In this document: positions 11,341-21,964 of the stretch, piece after piece
Layout of the letters: every line of letters starts with the position of its first letter
How positions within the stretch are numbered: the stretch's first letter is position 1
Assembly: GCA_024114885.1 (NCBI GenBank)
Contig: CP099426.1
Location: forward strand, 558,001-622,000
Source of the DNA: Septoria linicola
Taxonomy: Eukaryota; Ascomycota; Dothideomycetes; Mycosphaerellales; Mycosphaerellaceae
Reading direction: 5' to 3'
DNA length: 64,000 nucleotides
Position numbers and translations under genes: made by a program
Notes under the pieces: generated by a model
Seen by the model: the letters and a program-made list of their open reading frames with translations, nothing else
What the model was told of the DNA's origin: nothing
The model's database searches: none

Positions 11341-12429
11341 CTATTTCTCCTTCGCTGGCTTGCCCTTGGCCTCGCTTTCTCCCATCTCCCTGATGTACAC
11401 CTTGACTAGCTCCGGATCTGGCATGTCCTCCTCCTTGCCGTCCTCGAAGCCTGGGCTGATGCCAATTGCCAGCATTTTGCCATCCGCACTGAAGTCCATG
11501 GCAGCCACGCTTGCGGGCAGCTTAGGGTACTGTCGGATTCTTCGCTTCGTCTTTGCATCCCATAGCGCCACAACACCGTCTCCTCCACCAGTCGCAAATG
11601 TGCCATGTATCGGGTGGAAAGCAATCGCGTTGACAGGGTAGATGATATCGACGGGCACCTCTTGCCCTTCCGCATTGACGGTTGTGCTCTTGTCTCGGTG
11701 GCACTTGAAGGCGTACATCTTCTGGTTGGCCTCCTCGTCAAACCACTCCACGCCCACTCTGCCCTCAATGGACGAAGCAGCGAAGCCAGTCCCGTCGGGC
11801 ATGGTGGCGGAAGCTCGTGTCATGAACTTCAAGCTCGACTCTCGTTCCTGCCACGGCTTGGCGGGAATTGGCTGTTGCATGCCTGCGGTGCTGCCTGCCT
11901 GCCCAACCAACGTCTTCAAGTCGGCCAGCGCGTAGACGTGCACTTTCCGCTCCGCCATGGTGACGACTGCCTTGTCTGCGGTGAGGGACAGGGCGAATGG
12001 CTTCGCGGCGAGCTGCAGGACGATGTATTGCTTCGAGTCGGCATCGTGGATGTGGAGTGTGCAGTTCCAGCTGATGCTCAGCACGGCCTTGTGTTCTCGC
12101 GAGTAGGCGACTTTGTTGGTGGGCTTGCTGCTGCTGCTCAACACTTCGCGACTCTCTGCGCCTCCACTGATCGAGTATCGCGCTGTGCTTTGATCAAGGC
12201 CGACTGCGTAGACATCGTCGTCATTTGCGCCGAAACAAAGGTCGAGAATGGGTCCATTGGCAGCAATTGTGCTCGATAGCTCGAATGGTGCACTCGATGC
12301 GCTGCGGCGGTAGATGAGAATCGCTCGGTCCTTGTCCCACGAGCTGACTCCCAATGTGTTGCTGTCGGGCGAGAAGACGACAGATGATATGACATCCGTC
12401 GGCAATTGCGACAACTCCAGAACAGACAT
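11341..12429 (-). CDS. BUB3: Mitotic checkpoint WD40 protein BUB3
   Basis: Kinetochore WD40 propeller of the spindle assembly checkpoint that docks Bub1/Mad3 on Spc105/KNL1 MELT repeats. Intronless, 362 residues, true ATG. BUB3-specific blocks include SSIEGRVGVEWFD, YAFKCHR, YPVNAIAFHP and FATGGGDGVVALWD. A GLEBS-binding propeller is expected from the family. The related mRNA-export factor Rae1 is the main alternative, but the EGRVGVEW-to-FKCHR spacing and overall length favour BUB3. The C-terminus ends in a Lys-rich tail. Divergent from the GPN2 gene across a 227-bp promoter. Confidence 0.88.
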   Translation of the reverse strand: MSVLELSQLPTDVISSVVFSPDSNTLGVSSWDKDRAILIYRRSASSAPFELSSTIAANGPILDLCFGANDDDVYAVGLDQSTARYSISGGAESREVLSSSSKPTNKVAYSREHKAVLSISWNCTLHIHDADSKQYIVLQLAAKPFALSLTADKAVVTMAERKVHVYALADLKTLVGQAGSTAGMQQPIPAKPWQERESSLKFMTRASATMPDGTGFAASSIEGRVGVEWFDEEANQKMYAFKCHRDKSTTVNAEGQEVPVDIIYPVNAIAFHPIHGTFATGGGDGVVALWDAKTKRRIRQYPKLPASVAAMDFSADGKMLAIGISPGFEDGKEEDMPDPELVKVYIREMGESEAKGKPAKEK

Positions 12430-12656
12430 GTTGGCTGCGTTGTGCAGTTAATGTATCATTTGTTGCTTACCCGTATGTTCAAGTCCCATTTTCACATGCG
12501 AGTGACAGATGTCGTGACGGTCAGGAAATGTGTCCCTGGCTCGCATATGAGTTCGAACTACGCCAGCTTCTGGTTCAACTTCGACCTTGCCACAAACATC
12601 TCCAAGACTCTGCAAGGGCTGCAGTGATTGACACCTCAAGGCATAATCCTGTGACG

Positions 12657-13927
12657 ATGCGCACAATATTGTTGCCCATTGGTCCGCCCGGAGCAGGCAA
12701 GTCGACTCTTTGCAATGGTCTTCAGCAGTTCATGCGAGCAGTTGCTCGATCATGCTCTGTAGGCAATCTCGATCCCGCCAACGAGAACATTCCATATGAT
12801 GCATCCTTCGATGTACGGGATCTCGTGAACGTTGATGAGGTGATGGACCGAGAAGAACTTGGGCCAAATGGTGGCGTGCTATGGGCCATGGAAGAAATCG
12901 AAACAAATATCGAGTGGCTAGAACAAAACCTTGCACAGTGCGGTATGAATTCGAGGTACGTCAGAGTTGTTCGTGATACTGATTTTGAGCGCAGAAGAGA
13001 CCATCATACTTGATCCACCTGGACAGCCTGAACTCACGATACATCATCAATCTCTGCCAAATATCCTTCACAGACTGGAGAAGCTGGGCTACCGAGTGAG
13101 CATCCCTTTTGCAAGACCAATGACCCACCTCCACATCACAACTAACTCGGAGCCAGATAGTAATCATCCAACTTCTCGACTCCGTGGTCCTAACTCGCCC
13201 CTCCCTCTATCTAAGCTCTCTCTTGCTTTGTCTCCGAGGACCCCTGCACCTCCCCTACCCAGTCGTCAACGTCCTAACCAAAATCGACAATCTCAAGTCT
13301 GTTGGTGGTGCCGAATTACCTTTCAATCTAGACTTCTACACCGAGGTCCAAGACCTGCATCACCTCCTGCCCGCACTTTCCCAAGAACAAGCCGGAACGG
13401 TAGGTGGCGCATCCGGGAAATGGGACGCTCTGAACGAAGCGATAATCAGTCTCATCGAAGACTACGGACTGATGGGATTTGAAACGCTTGCAGTCGAAGA
13501 CCGGCAGAGTATGGCTGCTTTACTCCGTGCGATCGATCGCGCGAGCGGGTATGTGTTTGCTGGAGCCCGCGGGACCGACGAATCTGGACGGACCTTGGAC
13601 CATGAAGCGAGTATCTGGGCGCAAGCCATGAGCGAGAACTATGGCAAGATGGATGTCAGGGATGTGCAGGAGAGGTGGATTGAGCGCAAGGAGGAGTATG
13701 ATGAGCTGGAGACGAAGCAGTGGGAGGAAGAGGCGAGGTTAGCTGGTGCTTTGCCTGAGCAGCCCGCGGCCAGTGTGAAGCGGAAGGAGGAAGGAAGCGC
13801 TCAGGAGGGTATGGCGGAGGATGATGGTGAAGATGAGTTAGTGGCTGAGCAGAGAAAGTGGCAGGAAGAGCAAGCAAAGGCGAAGGGCTCGGCGAGTACG
13901 AAGGTGGCGAGAAAGGGGCTTTCGTAA
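12657..13927 (+). CDS. GPN-loop GTPase 2
   Basis: GPN GTPases help assemble and import RNA polymerase II/III. Three exons: 12657..12942, 12995..13095 and 13157..13927. Introns are 52 and 61 nt; the protein has 385 residues. Motifs in order: P-loop GPPGAGKST (residues ~10-18), NLDPAN, the signature ELGPNGGVLWAMEE holding the Gly-Pro-Asn insertion, G3-like LDPPGQPEL, and NVLTKID (G4). The FNLDFYTEVQDL block points to GPN2 rather than GPN1 or GPN3. The donor GTATGA at 12943 was chosen because only it keeps the frame into EETIILD. G3 reads DPPGQP instead of the commoner DCPGQV. The C-terminal 80 residues are charged and probably disordered. Confidence 0.9.
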
Positions 13928-13956
13928 CGTTCTCCATGCTATGACAGCAGCCGTCC

Positions 13957-15461
13957 TCACAGCTTCGCATCCCGCCAGATCTGAAGATCGTCTCGACTCA
14001 GATCCTTGATCGACTTCTTCCCCATGTTGGCCAGCATATTGTCCGTGTCTGCCAGCATACACTTCAGAACATGCTCGACGCCAGCCTGGCCTTTAATCGC
14101 AAGACCATACATATACGGCCTGCCCACAAGAACTGCTTTCGCACCCAGCGCCAGCGCTTTCAGCACATCGCTTCCAGTCCGAATACCACTATCGAACAAC
14201 AGCGTCAAACCCGACTCCCTCACCTTCTCATCCGCTCCAATCTCCGCAAGTGCATCCAGAGACGCTATCGCGCCATCAAGCTGTCGTCCTACAAATTCAG
14301 TCAGCCTTGCACTTGCAATCCAGAATAAAATCGCAGACAACTCACCACCATGATTCGAAACAATAATCCCATCCATCCCATACTCAATCGCCCTATGCGC
14401 ATCCTCCACACTCTGAATCCCCTTCAACACAATCGGCCCATCCCACAATTTCCTGATAATCTCCAGATGCTTCCACTCGCGATACGTCCCCGAATTCATC
14501 ACATCCAACCACGCGCGGGACATCTTAATCTTCGATGCATTCGCCAACAACCTCAGCGCCCCGAAAGGTGTTCCGGGGCGTTTGATCAAATCCCACGCTT
14601 CAGCGAGTTTCTCCGACGCAGACCGTGTGTCTGCAGCGAGCATTTCTGCATACCGTTCGAGAAATACGGGGTCCGAGTGCCCGATTTGACAGCCGTCGCC
14701 CCAGAGGAAGGGGAGGTAGGAATTATCGAGATCTTCGGGGCGCCAGGCTAAGGTGAACGTGTCGAGAGTTACGACGAGGACTTTGTACCCGTTTGCTTTG
14801 GCGCGGTTGAGCAGACTGACGGTGATGGCTTCTTCTTGCGGTTTGGGCCAGTAGAGTTGGTACCAGCGGTCTCCAGAGCCGTTTGCGGTGGCGACTTGTT
14901 CGATGGTGCGGGTCGCGGCTGTGGAGAGGATCATGGGGACTTTGATGTTGAGGCAAGCTCTGGCTGTGGCTTCTTCGGCGTCGGAGTGCATGATGTTTTG
15001 CACGCCGACGGGGGCGACGAGGAAGGGAGATTGATAGGTGGTGCCGAAGAGGTTGACGCTGAGGTCTCGACGAGTGGCGTTCACGAGCATGCGTGGGCGG
15101 AGACGGTAGCGGTCGAAGGCGGCGAGGTTCTGATGCATATCATCAGCTTTCACATGATCATCACTATAAGAAATGAAGGAGTGGTCGCCACAGTATCGCA
15201 TGTTAACTTTAGCGGCTTCTCGAGGCATAACACATTACTCACAGCATTATAAGTCTTGAAACTCGAAGCAGACCCATACACATAACCAAAGTTCGCCTCT
15301 GGCACTTTCTCTTTCGCCAATGCCTCCCATTCTGCGGGCTTCGTGGAGAAAATTGGCTTGCCAAAGGATGAATAGATGTCTCGCTGATATGCGGATAATG
15401 CTTCTGGGTCAGGGACGTCGTAGTCCTGATTCCACTTCTTGGCCTCGGCGAGCTTGGTCAT
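13957..15461 (-). CDS. FMN-dependent 2-hydroxyacid oxidase/dehydrogenase (lactate monooxygenase-like)
   Basis: Oxidises an L-2-hydroxyacid using FMN in a TIM barrel. Exons 15243..15461, 14346..15129 and 13957..14288; introns of 113 and 57 nt; 444 residues. FMN/substrate marks: FGYVYGSASS, APVGVQNIMHSDAEEATARA, the LSTAAT block, VLKGIQSVEDA, and the catalytic SNHGGRQLDG whose His (about residue 333) is the proton acceptor, followed by DSGIRTGSDVLKALALGA. There is no cytochrome b5 or mitochondrial presequence, so it is not flavocytochrome b2. Its extended N-terminus and the YGSAS block resemble lactate 2-monooxygenases. The true substrate is unknown. Tail-to-tail with GPN2 (29 bp apart). Confidence 0.9.
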
Positions 15462-16253
15462 GGTGGCTACTGTGAATTCGCAGTGTTGACTGCTTGGGAT
15501 TTGTCTTGGTAGTTGGAGAAGATATTGAAGCTCTTGTCTTAAGCTTGTAGAGATGCTGGGCTGTCAGAGAGAGTTACTTTGACCACTTCGCAGAGGGATG
15601 TTCATTTCAGGGACCGAGGTCCAGTCGCGTCATCAAGAACGCGTTGATGTGTGGTCTACATACTGGCAACGAATACTGAAGTTGCAGTTCAATCTGATGA
15701 TGGATCCCCACTCGCCTTGGACTTATTGTTCCCAGGCTTAGCATCGAACAGCATAACTCAGTAGCAATAATCAACATCTTGTCCACCTGATGTTCTGTTC
15801 ACCAACACCATGTAGCGCTTACAATTGCCTTCTGTGTCAAAGCAGAAAGTGGACCTTCCTCCAGCTTTCCTCTCCGCACTCTCCGCACATTCTGATACGA
15901 CATCACACCACGACCTGCATCTCCAGTATCCAATCCATATCGCACAATAACATTCGCAAAGTTGCTTGCCATCTTGGCAAGCTCTTTCCCACGAACCACG
16001 CGACGTTCGCGTGCCATTCAGCCGTGTCGCGAAGGATGCAAAGCCACTTCGTCATGCGCCTCGAAGACGATCATTGCTGTTCGTGATATAGCGAACGCGG
16101 TTGAGATCCTCCGAAGGTCAGGTAGCCCGGCTTTTGGGAGAGTATGGCACGAGAGTGCTTAGGCTAAGTACAAGACTTTGTCCCGTATTCTTCTTCTGTC
16201 TCTTTGCTTTCTTGGGTTTGCATAGTAGAGCTTCGACTTGTGTTGGTGACAAG
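15462..16253. other. Divergent intergenic between FMN oxidase and sugar transporter
   Basis: Holds both promoters. A 72-codon, Arg-rich ORF on the minus strand (15799..16017, starting MARERRVVRGKELA) is a possible small gene, but it matches nothing I recognise. Confidence 0.4.
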
Positions 16254-18299
16254 ATGGCGAAGCTGATGCAGTTCAATATGTTTGGGCGCGGCAGGAGTCT
16301 GCGCTGGGCTATAACGATCGCGTGTCAGGTATGATGTTATTTCACGCCGGGCAGGAGACTGATGATATGCTGACTGTGAATAGATTGCTGTAAGAGATAC
16401 TCATGCTGTCCGCTTCGACGAGCGCACGAAAGAATGAGAGCACGCGACTAACGACTGTATCATAGTTCGTGCTCTTCGGCTACGATCAGGGTGTCTTCTC
16501 TGGCATTGTCGGCAATGAAGACTTCAGGAACACATTCGGCTATCCTGGACAGGCAGAGGAGGGAATCATTGTCTCCATCTACAATTTGGGAGCTTTCTCT
16601 GGCTGCATAGTCAACTTCTTTATTGGCGAAAGGATGGGCCGTAGACTGTGCATGTGGGTGGCCATGGCTTTCATTGTGAGTAGACCTCAGCAACAAGCGA
16701 CATTTTCTCGCTGCTTTCATTGCAAAACATTAGCAGGACTGACTATCTACCAGATCGTTGGCGCGATTCTGCAAACCACTTCCTACTCCGTCGCTCAAGT
16801 GCTCATCGCACGGTACATTACTGGAATCGGTACTGGAATCGAAACGTCCACGGTGCCAATGTATCAGTCCGAGCTCTGCGATGCTGACAAGCGCGGCCGA
16901 CTCGTGTCGTCCGAACCACTTTTCGTGGGTGTAGGCATTGTCATCGCCTACTTCTTCGACTACGGCATGAGCTTCACCCCGGGTAGTGCAGCATGGCGCG
17001 TGCCCATTGCTTGTCAGGTCATCTTCGCTTTCGTGGTCATAGCCTTGGTCTTCGGTCTACCTGAGAGTCCAAGATGGTTATATGCGAGAAACAGGAACGA
17101 AGTAAGAATCGGATATGTGAGGTGGTGTACCATGTTGGCAAGGTTTGCTAATGGTGCGCTTTGCCGATCTAGGAAGCACTACAAGTCATGTGCGACGTCT
17201 GGGATAGTGGTCCAGACGGCGAAAAGGTGCAAAAGATGCAGAAGGACATTCTTGGCGCTCTTGAGCTGGAGAGGAAGCACGGCGAATACAGATGGCGAGA
17301 TATCTTCAAGCGCGACCAGGTTCAGACCGGCCGTAGAGTGCTGCTTGCCTATGGCATGCAGTTCATGAACCAGATGGGTGGTATCAACCTGGTAGTGTAG
17401 GTGTTCCGATCTGGTCTTCACGGCTAACAAGAGTCATGCTGATATATTGCCAGGTACTACGTGCCGACTGCTCTGGAAGACAACGTTGGATTGACCCGAA
17501 ACCTCTCGCTGCTCATCGGTGGTGCTGTCCAGTGCATGTTCTTCGTTGGATCTCTGGTACCGACCTTCTTCCTCGACCAGATGGGCCGAAGACGACCAAT
17601 GATGTGGGGATCTCTCGGTCTTGCGCTGTCGATGATGATGATTGCCGTTCTTCTCAGCTTCCAACGAGCGCCGTGGGTCGATGAAGTGACGATGGTGAAG
17701 TCACCCACTGCGACCAAGACTGCCGAAGCAGCGATCGCGTTCTACTTCACTTACATGCTCATCTTTGGCGCTACTGCCAACTGCATTCCTTGGGTCTACG
17801 TTCCTGAGATTCTGCCACTGCATGCACGCGCCAAAGGCACAGCTATCGGTATCAGCTCGAACTGGCTCTGGAATTTCTTCGTGGTCATGGTTACCCGTAA
17901 GTTGTTATGTTATCGAAATGCTGCATTCGTCACTGACCTTCGCCAGCAACACTACTGGGCACCTTGAAGTGGAAGGGCTATCTGATCTTCATGGCTCTGA
18001 ACTTTTCATTCATCCCACTAGTCTATTTCGTGAGTTCCTTTCTCCCGCAGAACGAGGATCAATAGCTGACCAAAAGCCAGTGCTACCCTGAGACTTCCAA
18101 CCTAACGTTGGAGGAGATCGACTTCCTATTCACCGAAGACGGCGCCGATGGCCTACGCAAGTTTGGCAGGAAATCTCAGCCGGTCCAGGAGAGCTTGAGA
18201 CTGAACGAAGACATCAGTCAAGACGCTGAGAAGGCGAGAGCATCGCTTACAGGCGAGAAGAGCGAGCATGTTGACCATATTGACGACAAGGCGTCCTGA
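16254..18299 (+). CDS. MFS sugar transporter with a 6-nt microexon
   Basis: Twelve-helix plasma-membrane sugar:H+ symporter. Eight exons: 16254..16328, 16384..16389 (6 nt), 16466..16675, 16754..17101, 17173..17396, 17454..17896, 17947..18029 and 18081..18299; 535 residues. Exon 2, ATTGCT, encodes Ile-Ala and restores the TM1 motif ACQIAFVLFGYDQG; skipping it would delete two residues of a conserved helix. Other marks are GERMGRRL, YITGIGTGIETST, LPESPRWLYAR, GGINLVVYYVP, DQMGRRRP, CIPWVYVPEILP and CYPETSNLTLEEID. The polar C-terminal 60 residues look cytosolic. All introns have GT..AG and consistent phases. Substrate not predictable. Confidence 0.9.
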
Positions 18300-18493
18300 T
18301 CACACGACAGGTCTAGTAGGCAGTACTGCTCGTCACATATTCGCTCAGCCCGTCAGATATTCAGCGTGCCAGTCACGGACCGCGGCTCTTTGGCGTTGTT
18401 GTAGAACGATTTGAGGGATTCATCGCGGCGGTTTTCGTTGCAATTTCATTAGCGGACTGCCTTCACTTCCAGGCCATCATTTTGAGATGGAGC

Positions 18494-18513
18494 GAGGTGA
18501 GGTGAGGTGAGGT
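18494..18513. repeat. Short tandem repeat (GAGGT)x4
   Basis: Four perfect copies of GAGGT about 85 bp upstream of the first F-box-like array gene. Probably a minor microsatellite. Confidence 0.8.
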
Positions 18514-18597
18514 CGAGTGGGTCGGGTTCCAGATTGGTCTGCCGGCCGCCTGGATGTTTCCGCTTTTGACTTCAACCATTTCATCTATCCAAAGGCA

Positions 18598-19146
18598 ATG
18601 GCAAAGACCACCGTCCTGATGTCGCCCACTGGCGCGAACACGCTGCGCATGCGCCTCGAATCGCTGCCTCAAGAACTGTACAATCGGATCTACGATCAAG
18701 TTTTCACAGCTGCCTGCTCAATAGTCGTGGTCGCAAGGGAAGGCACTCGCAAGGCCGAGTATCTACTACAAGTCGACCGGGTCTCTCGAGCGCAATACGC
18801 CAAGTCATACTACGGCAATACGAAGTTTGTCTTTCCCACCGCCATACAGGACCTCGTGCCCTGGCTTCGACGCATGTCACGAAGTGAGCTGCACTTGATC
18901 TCAGACATGGCCATCGAGTGGCGCGACCTACCTCCTGTCCGAACTCTCGAGCGCGAACGCTACGTGGAAATCGTGCGAAAGATCATTGATCGCGAGACTG
19001 GCAGTCTCGTAAACAGCAACCTCGACGTCATCCTCAGTAGCGAAGTATGCGCAAGATGTTGTGTAATGTTATTGGCACGCCGCTAACTTGTGCAGCTGGA
19101 AGCACAACTGGGCAGTGAGTACAAAGCCTCGATGATGCGGCAGTAG
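18598..19146 (+). CDS. F-box-like small protein, array member 1
   Basis: Unknown function. Exons 18598..19044 and 19096..19146, a 51-nt intron; 165 residues. The core LRMRLESLPQELYNRIYDQVF (shown here in parts: RLESLPQELY, IYDQVF) resembles an F-box/2EXR-type helix pair (LP-x-EL-x-x-x-I). After it comes LLQVDRVSRAQYAKSYYGNTKF. The same two blocks recur in the next three array genes, so this is a paralogous family. No signal peptide or TM segment. The short last exon, LEAQLGSEYKASMMRQ, gives a natural ending. This is the best preserved array member; an adaptor role in ubiquitin ligation would be pure inference. Confidence 0.62.
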
Positions 19147-19569
19147 CTTGAATCGCTTAGTTCGACAGTGCTGCGGGCGTGCGGCCTGCTCGGCGTTGAC
19201 CGCGCTGCCACGCAGCCTTCTCGCACAATGGGAGATTCACCATTCTACTGGCCCTCCAACTTTTGAGACAGTGGCTAGGCTACCAAGGTCAGCCCTGCTG
19301 ATTGTTGCTCCTGTTCGATCGCTGGAGAAAGGGTAGCATTACAGGCTGCAGAAGAATCATGCACTGCTACTAGGTTGCCAGCAGAAGATAGTGTTCGCTG
19401 CGAGAATGCTACCTTCTGGGCATTACGTTGATCAGCAAGACGCAAAATTGGCAATTTCAATATGTAAAAAGTGAAGTGCCGCGTCTGTTGGCCTAAGTAA
19501 AACGCCTCCCTAGGCTAAATGCAGGTGCGTCATGCAGGTGCCCCCTCATGACCCTGAATTTCTTTGGTG
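19147..19569. other. Intergenic inside the F-box-like array
   Basis: No supported gene. The ORFs are short and show no similarity to the array family. Confidence 0.5.
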
Positions 19570-20139
19570 ATGGCGATTTCACGTTCAACATCAGCAACCA
19601 ACATGAAGATGGCTCTATCGCCAGTTCAGCTACGCATGCGTCTTGAAAGCCTCGCACGAGAACTCTACGACTATATCCGTCTCCAAGTCTTCACCACGTC
19701 ACCAATCGCCATCGCCATTGATCGGAAGTTCAAGCTGCCGCATCTCCTGCACATCAACAAAGCCTCTCGTGCAGCATTCGCCAGACTCTACTTCTCGCAG
19801 ACAAGCTTCACCTTTACAAGCCAGACACTGCTCATCAAGTGGATGAACACAATCGATCTTCATCATGTCAACGCAGTTAGCAAGGTCACACTGATAGCGG
19901 GTCCTGGATCCACTGTGGCACCTGGCATCGGTGGCTGGAACCTCTTTGGAAGCGTGCAAAAGCGCGAGATTCTCCTGGCTGTAGGGATGTCGTGGAAGGA
20001 CAAGTTGAGAGTCGTTGACTATAAGGAGGTATGTGACTATGGAGACTGTCCCTTGATACGTGCTGACTTGACACAGCTTAGCACATCAGATTCAAGCTGT
20101 GCTGCAGGACGCCAAGCTGTCATCCGATCGAAAGAGTAG
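19570..20139 (+). CDS. F-box-like small protein, array member 2 (possibly frameshifted 3' end)
   Basis: Paralogue of the preceding array gene: LRMRLESLARELYDYIRLQVF, in parts RLESLARELY and LQVFTTSP, then PHLLHINKASRAAFARLYFSQTSF. A Pro-Gln in the motif is changed to Ala-Arg. Possible starts are ATG 19570 or 19603. A likely 48-nt intron is 20029..20076 (GTATGT..ACACAG); the downstream frame ends at 20139. One base out of frame, the same exon reads as a longer helical segment (AHQIQAVLQDAKLSS), which matches the LEAQL-type last exon of member 1 better. That suggests a 1-nt insertion in exon 2. Function unknown. Confidence 0.5.
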   Translation: MAISRSTSATNMKMALSPVQLRMRLESLARELYDYIRLQVFTTSPIAIAIDRKFKLPHLLHINKASRAAFARLYFSQTSFTFTSQTLLIKWMNTIDLHHVNAVSKVTLIAGPGSTVAPGIGGWNLFGSVQKREILLAVGMSWKDKLRVVDYKEVCDYGDCPLIRADLTQLSTSDSSCAAGRQAVIRSKE

Positions 20140-20667
20140 CATCTCAACCAATATCTTCATGCGGTCCTTACTGAGCGAAGCTGCTGTCAACTACAGGTCT
20201 GGGATTAATGGCGTCTGAAAGCCCAATGGTGAGCATTTGTACCATATGCTTCGTGCCTCCAACACCCTTGTTGATTGTTCGAGCTGCAAAGGTGCACTTT
20301 CTAAGTACCGCCATTACTGGCACTGCCAGGTGAGTGAATGCAGCGAATCGAACTGTCCTGTAGAGCCAGCTTTAGAAGTACCAAGAAAGTGAAGGCAGCT
20401 ACTCGCATTCACTCGTTCAGGCGATTCACCCGGTCTAGCTTGTCTTGCTTGTTTGCTGAAAGTCTCTTCTTTCCTGCTTTGCTCTCTACTTCTTCACCCA
20501 CTTCGACTTTGCTGTCTGCTTCCACCTCTACTTTGACTTCCAAGGCATTGTTGTCCATGCTCCCTTCCGAATTGCGCTCGACATATACTACGAGCGACTT
20601 ATACTCAACATCAAGAATCAAAAGTACTTCAGATCCACGCCAAGATCAAGACCAGACCGACTACACC
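20140..20667. other. Intergenic / 5' region of array member 3
   Basis: An open frame in phase with member 3 extends back to an ATG at 20338. That N-terminus is Ser/Thr-rich and non-conserved, so I treat it as leader. No other gene. Confidence 0.4.
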
Positions 20668-21093
20668 ATGATGGAGTCGAAATCAAGAGCTGTCCAGGAG
20701 TCCACCGGCGGTGGCAGGCCCACACTCCACGAACGCCTCAAGAAGCTCCCACAGGAGATCTACGACCAGATATACGAGCCCACCTTCACCACGGATCACA
20801 TCGATCGAGACATCGCACACCGTGCAGTATTTCCGAGCATCCTACGTGTTAGCCGTGAAACTCGAGCGATCGTTGCTGGCGCACTATATGGCTCACCTCT
20901 GCCATTCTACACCACCGCCGAAGAATCCGGACTCGATACCTGGCTGAGGATCGTGCCAAAGACGTATCTCTTCATGATCCGTGAGATACAATTCGAGCGC
21001 GGCTACAAGTGCAGCGGCAGAGAGTATGACGGGGCTTGGCCGGTTCTGATCACCAATGGTGGTGATTCTCACACTTTCCAGAACGCTTTCTAG
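20668..21093 (+). CDS. F-box-like small protein, array member 3 (3' structure uncertain)
   Basis: Third paralogue: ERLKKLPQEIYDQIYEPTF (parts: KKLPQEIYD, YEPTFTT), then FPSILRVSRETRAIVAGALYGS, matching the two family blocks. 141 residues from ATG 20668 to TAG 21091..21093; an alternative upstream ATG at 20338 would add 110 poorly conserved residues. Beyond the stop, a segment near 21182..21267 preceded by a CTAAC-type branch site and ACAG acceptor reads LEHRMWEEKHAEMRALFECG and could be the lost last exon. No splice solution I tried joins it in frame. Either an intron was missed or the 3' end has decayed. Function unknown. Confidence 0.5.
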   Translation: MMESKSRAVQESTGGGRPTLHERLKKLPQEIYDQIYEPTFTTDHIDRDIAHRAVFPSILRVSRETRAIVAGALYGSPLPFYTTAEESGLDTWLRIVPKTYLFMIREIQFERGYKCSGREYDGAWPVLITNGGDSHTFQNAF

Positions 21094-21634
21094 GATCTTA
21101 TCGAGGGGTTTCCGCAGCATTGAGCAACACCTTTCGTGAGTTGTCATGAGGCTTTGCTCTGACTGTGCTAACATTAGACAGGTCTTGAGCATCGTATGTG
21201 GGAGGAGAAGCATGCAGAGATGCGAGCTCTCTTTGAATGTGGGAATGCACGCGGAGGCACGTCTTGATGGTGGTCGACCGCAAGCAGCTGTAGCTGGAGG
21301 AGGGTTCATGCGCTTCTGTTGTGCGACTCCTGAAGTGAGACTATATCACGAGGTTAATCTTGCATAGAGCATCGCTACCTCAGACTTGGCTCCGAACAGG
21401 ATCTGTGCCTGTTTGAGTACAGAGCCCTCCAGTTTGGCGACTGCAAACAGAGATAATCAGGTGAGAGAAAGTAACTCTTCGCGTTCGCTGTACCAAAAGT
21501 GAAAGTGTGCTTCTGTTTGTCCCGTGCAGCTTCACTTGAAACTCCGCCTCCTTTAGTTCGGTTACACTGATGCAAAAGTTTCTCGACTCGCAGACTCTTG
21601 ACCATCAATAACCACATCACGAAGGGCGACCAAA
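21094..21634. other. Intergenic; possible orphan exon of array member 3
   Basis: Contains the candidate last exon at about 21182..21267 described under member 3. Otherwise nothing supported. Confidence 0.35.
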
Positions 21635-21964
21635 ATGCCGCGCTCATTGCGCACACTCCTCGAGTCGTTGCCACAAGAGCTTTACGACAACATTTACGAC
21701 TGCGTCTTCACCGCCGAACCGGCCACCGTCACCATCTGCTACGAGGATTACAGATTCCCGCATCTTCTTCATGTCGACCGCGCCCCTCGGTCGAAATTCG
21801 CAGAGTCCTACTACAAGGTTACCGAAATCGAGTACGGCGAGCCATCGGAGGTAGATTGGCTGGAGACCCTCCCACAGCAGCATCAGATCCTCACCGGTCT
21901 TTACCTCCTCAAGTTCGATTGGCCTACAACAGATGGCAGGTCATTTTATGCCATATCTCGGTAA
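21635..21964 (+). CDS. F-box-like small protein, array member 4 (3' structure uncertain)
   Basis: Fourth paralogue: LRTLLESLPQELYDNIYDCVF (parts: LLESLPQELY, NIYDCVFTAE), then PHLLHVDRAPRSKFAESYYKVTE. The open frame from ATG 21635 is truncated near 21960 by a probable donor, GTAAGC. A candidate acceptor, ATACAG, ends at 22050, followed by an open stretch reading AQLTQHVCAERSPDVWLSAV, similar in place and kind to the LEAQL exon of member 1, but the phases do not match. The copy may therefore be frameshifted. Function unknown; no secretion signal. Confidence 0.5.
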   Translation: MPRSLRTLLESLPQELYDNIYDCVFTAEPATVTICYEDYRFPHLLHVDRAPRSKFAESYYKVTEIEYGEPSEVDWLETLPQQHQILTGLYLLKFDWPTTDGRSFYAISR

